A stretch of DNA of 64,000 nucleotides, from contig JAUPFP010000020.1 in the NCBI GenBank assembly GCA_036925085.1, forward strand, positions 2,306,001 to 2,370,000. The letters run 5' to 3'. Positions 63,878-64,000 of this stretch are shown in pieces. The translations under genes were made by a program, and so were the position numbers. Origin of the DNA: Brachycybe producta. Lineage: Eukaryota; Arthropoda; Diplopoda; Playtdesmida; Andrognathidae. Below the pieces are notes generated by a model. The model ran no database searches. It was not told where the DNA came from and was given only the letters and a program-made list of their open reading frames with translations. The first letter of the stretch is position 1, and each line of letters begins with the position of its first letter.

Positions 63878-64000
63878 TTAAGAAACTTTAAAAGTGCCAC
63901 GGACGTCAATGAAGCTATATAAGGATTGGTATTATGGCCGATACAGCTCGCTGACACTGTTAACACAATTACCATTTGCAAAAAAAATCGTTTTTAAAAA
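63878..64000. mobile_element. TTAA foldback family E, left end, cut by window edge
   Basis: TTAAGAAACTTTAAAAGTGC, GGACGTCAATGAAGC, GCTGACACTGTTAA. It continues beyond the window. Confidence 0.75.

Overview
This window is a gene-poor, AT-rich, intron-rich stretch of an invertebrate animal nuclear genome. Exons are short, introns run from about 90 bp to 10 kb, and most of the non-coding sequence is old, nested transposable elements. Degenerate TTAGG-type arrays hint at an arthropod, but that evidence is weak and I do not name a species.

Two conserved genes lie on the + strand. Positions 86-30374 hold the last eleven exons (973 residues plus stop) of a myotubularin-related lipid phosphatase of the MTMR3/MTMR4 type. 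It has an intact CSDGWDRT active site, a 444-codon acidic, serine-rich linker exon and a C-terminal FYVE zinc finger split over two exons; its N-terminal PH-GRAM part lies upstream of the window. All junctions keep frame, and the first intron uses a GC donor. From 57933 to the end of the window are five exons (161 codons) of a TAO-type Ste20 kinase, from just before the kinase domain to just before the DFG motif. A plausible TATA-less promoter and non-coding first exon for it lie near 47.5-47.7 kb.

Between them, on the - strand at 43216-44421, are three frame-compatible exons of a small acidic protein resembling CUSTOS, with a poly(A) signal 31 nt after the stop. Two further frame-compatible + strand candidate exons at 40977-41333 belong to no gene I recognise.

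The rest is mobile DNA. I see a decayed RTE-type LINE (about 4650-7608), CR1/L2/Jockey-type LINE fragments (34548-35125, 58445-59770 and a 3' tail at 2948-3022), Helitron 3' termini (stem-loop plus CTRR), hAT-like elements with 8-bp target duplications, a MULE-like palindrome with a perfect 9-bp duplication, several long foldback families bounded by TTAA (piggyBac-like targets), a Tigger/pogo-like MITE, a mariner-like shell, a minisatellite-armed foldback family in six copies, and a 0.95-kb composite element present twice. Nesting is deep: at 4111-9690 a TTAA foldback was split by a 5.1-kb hAT-like element that itself carries the RTE LINE and two Helitrons. I found no operon-like or defence-type system; the interest lies in the insertion history and in a few gene-structure oddities.
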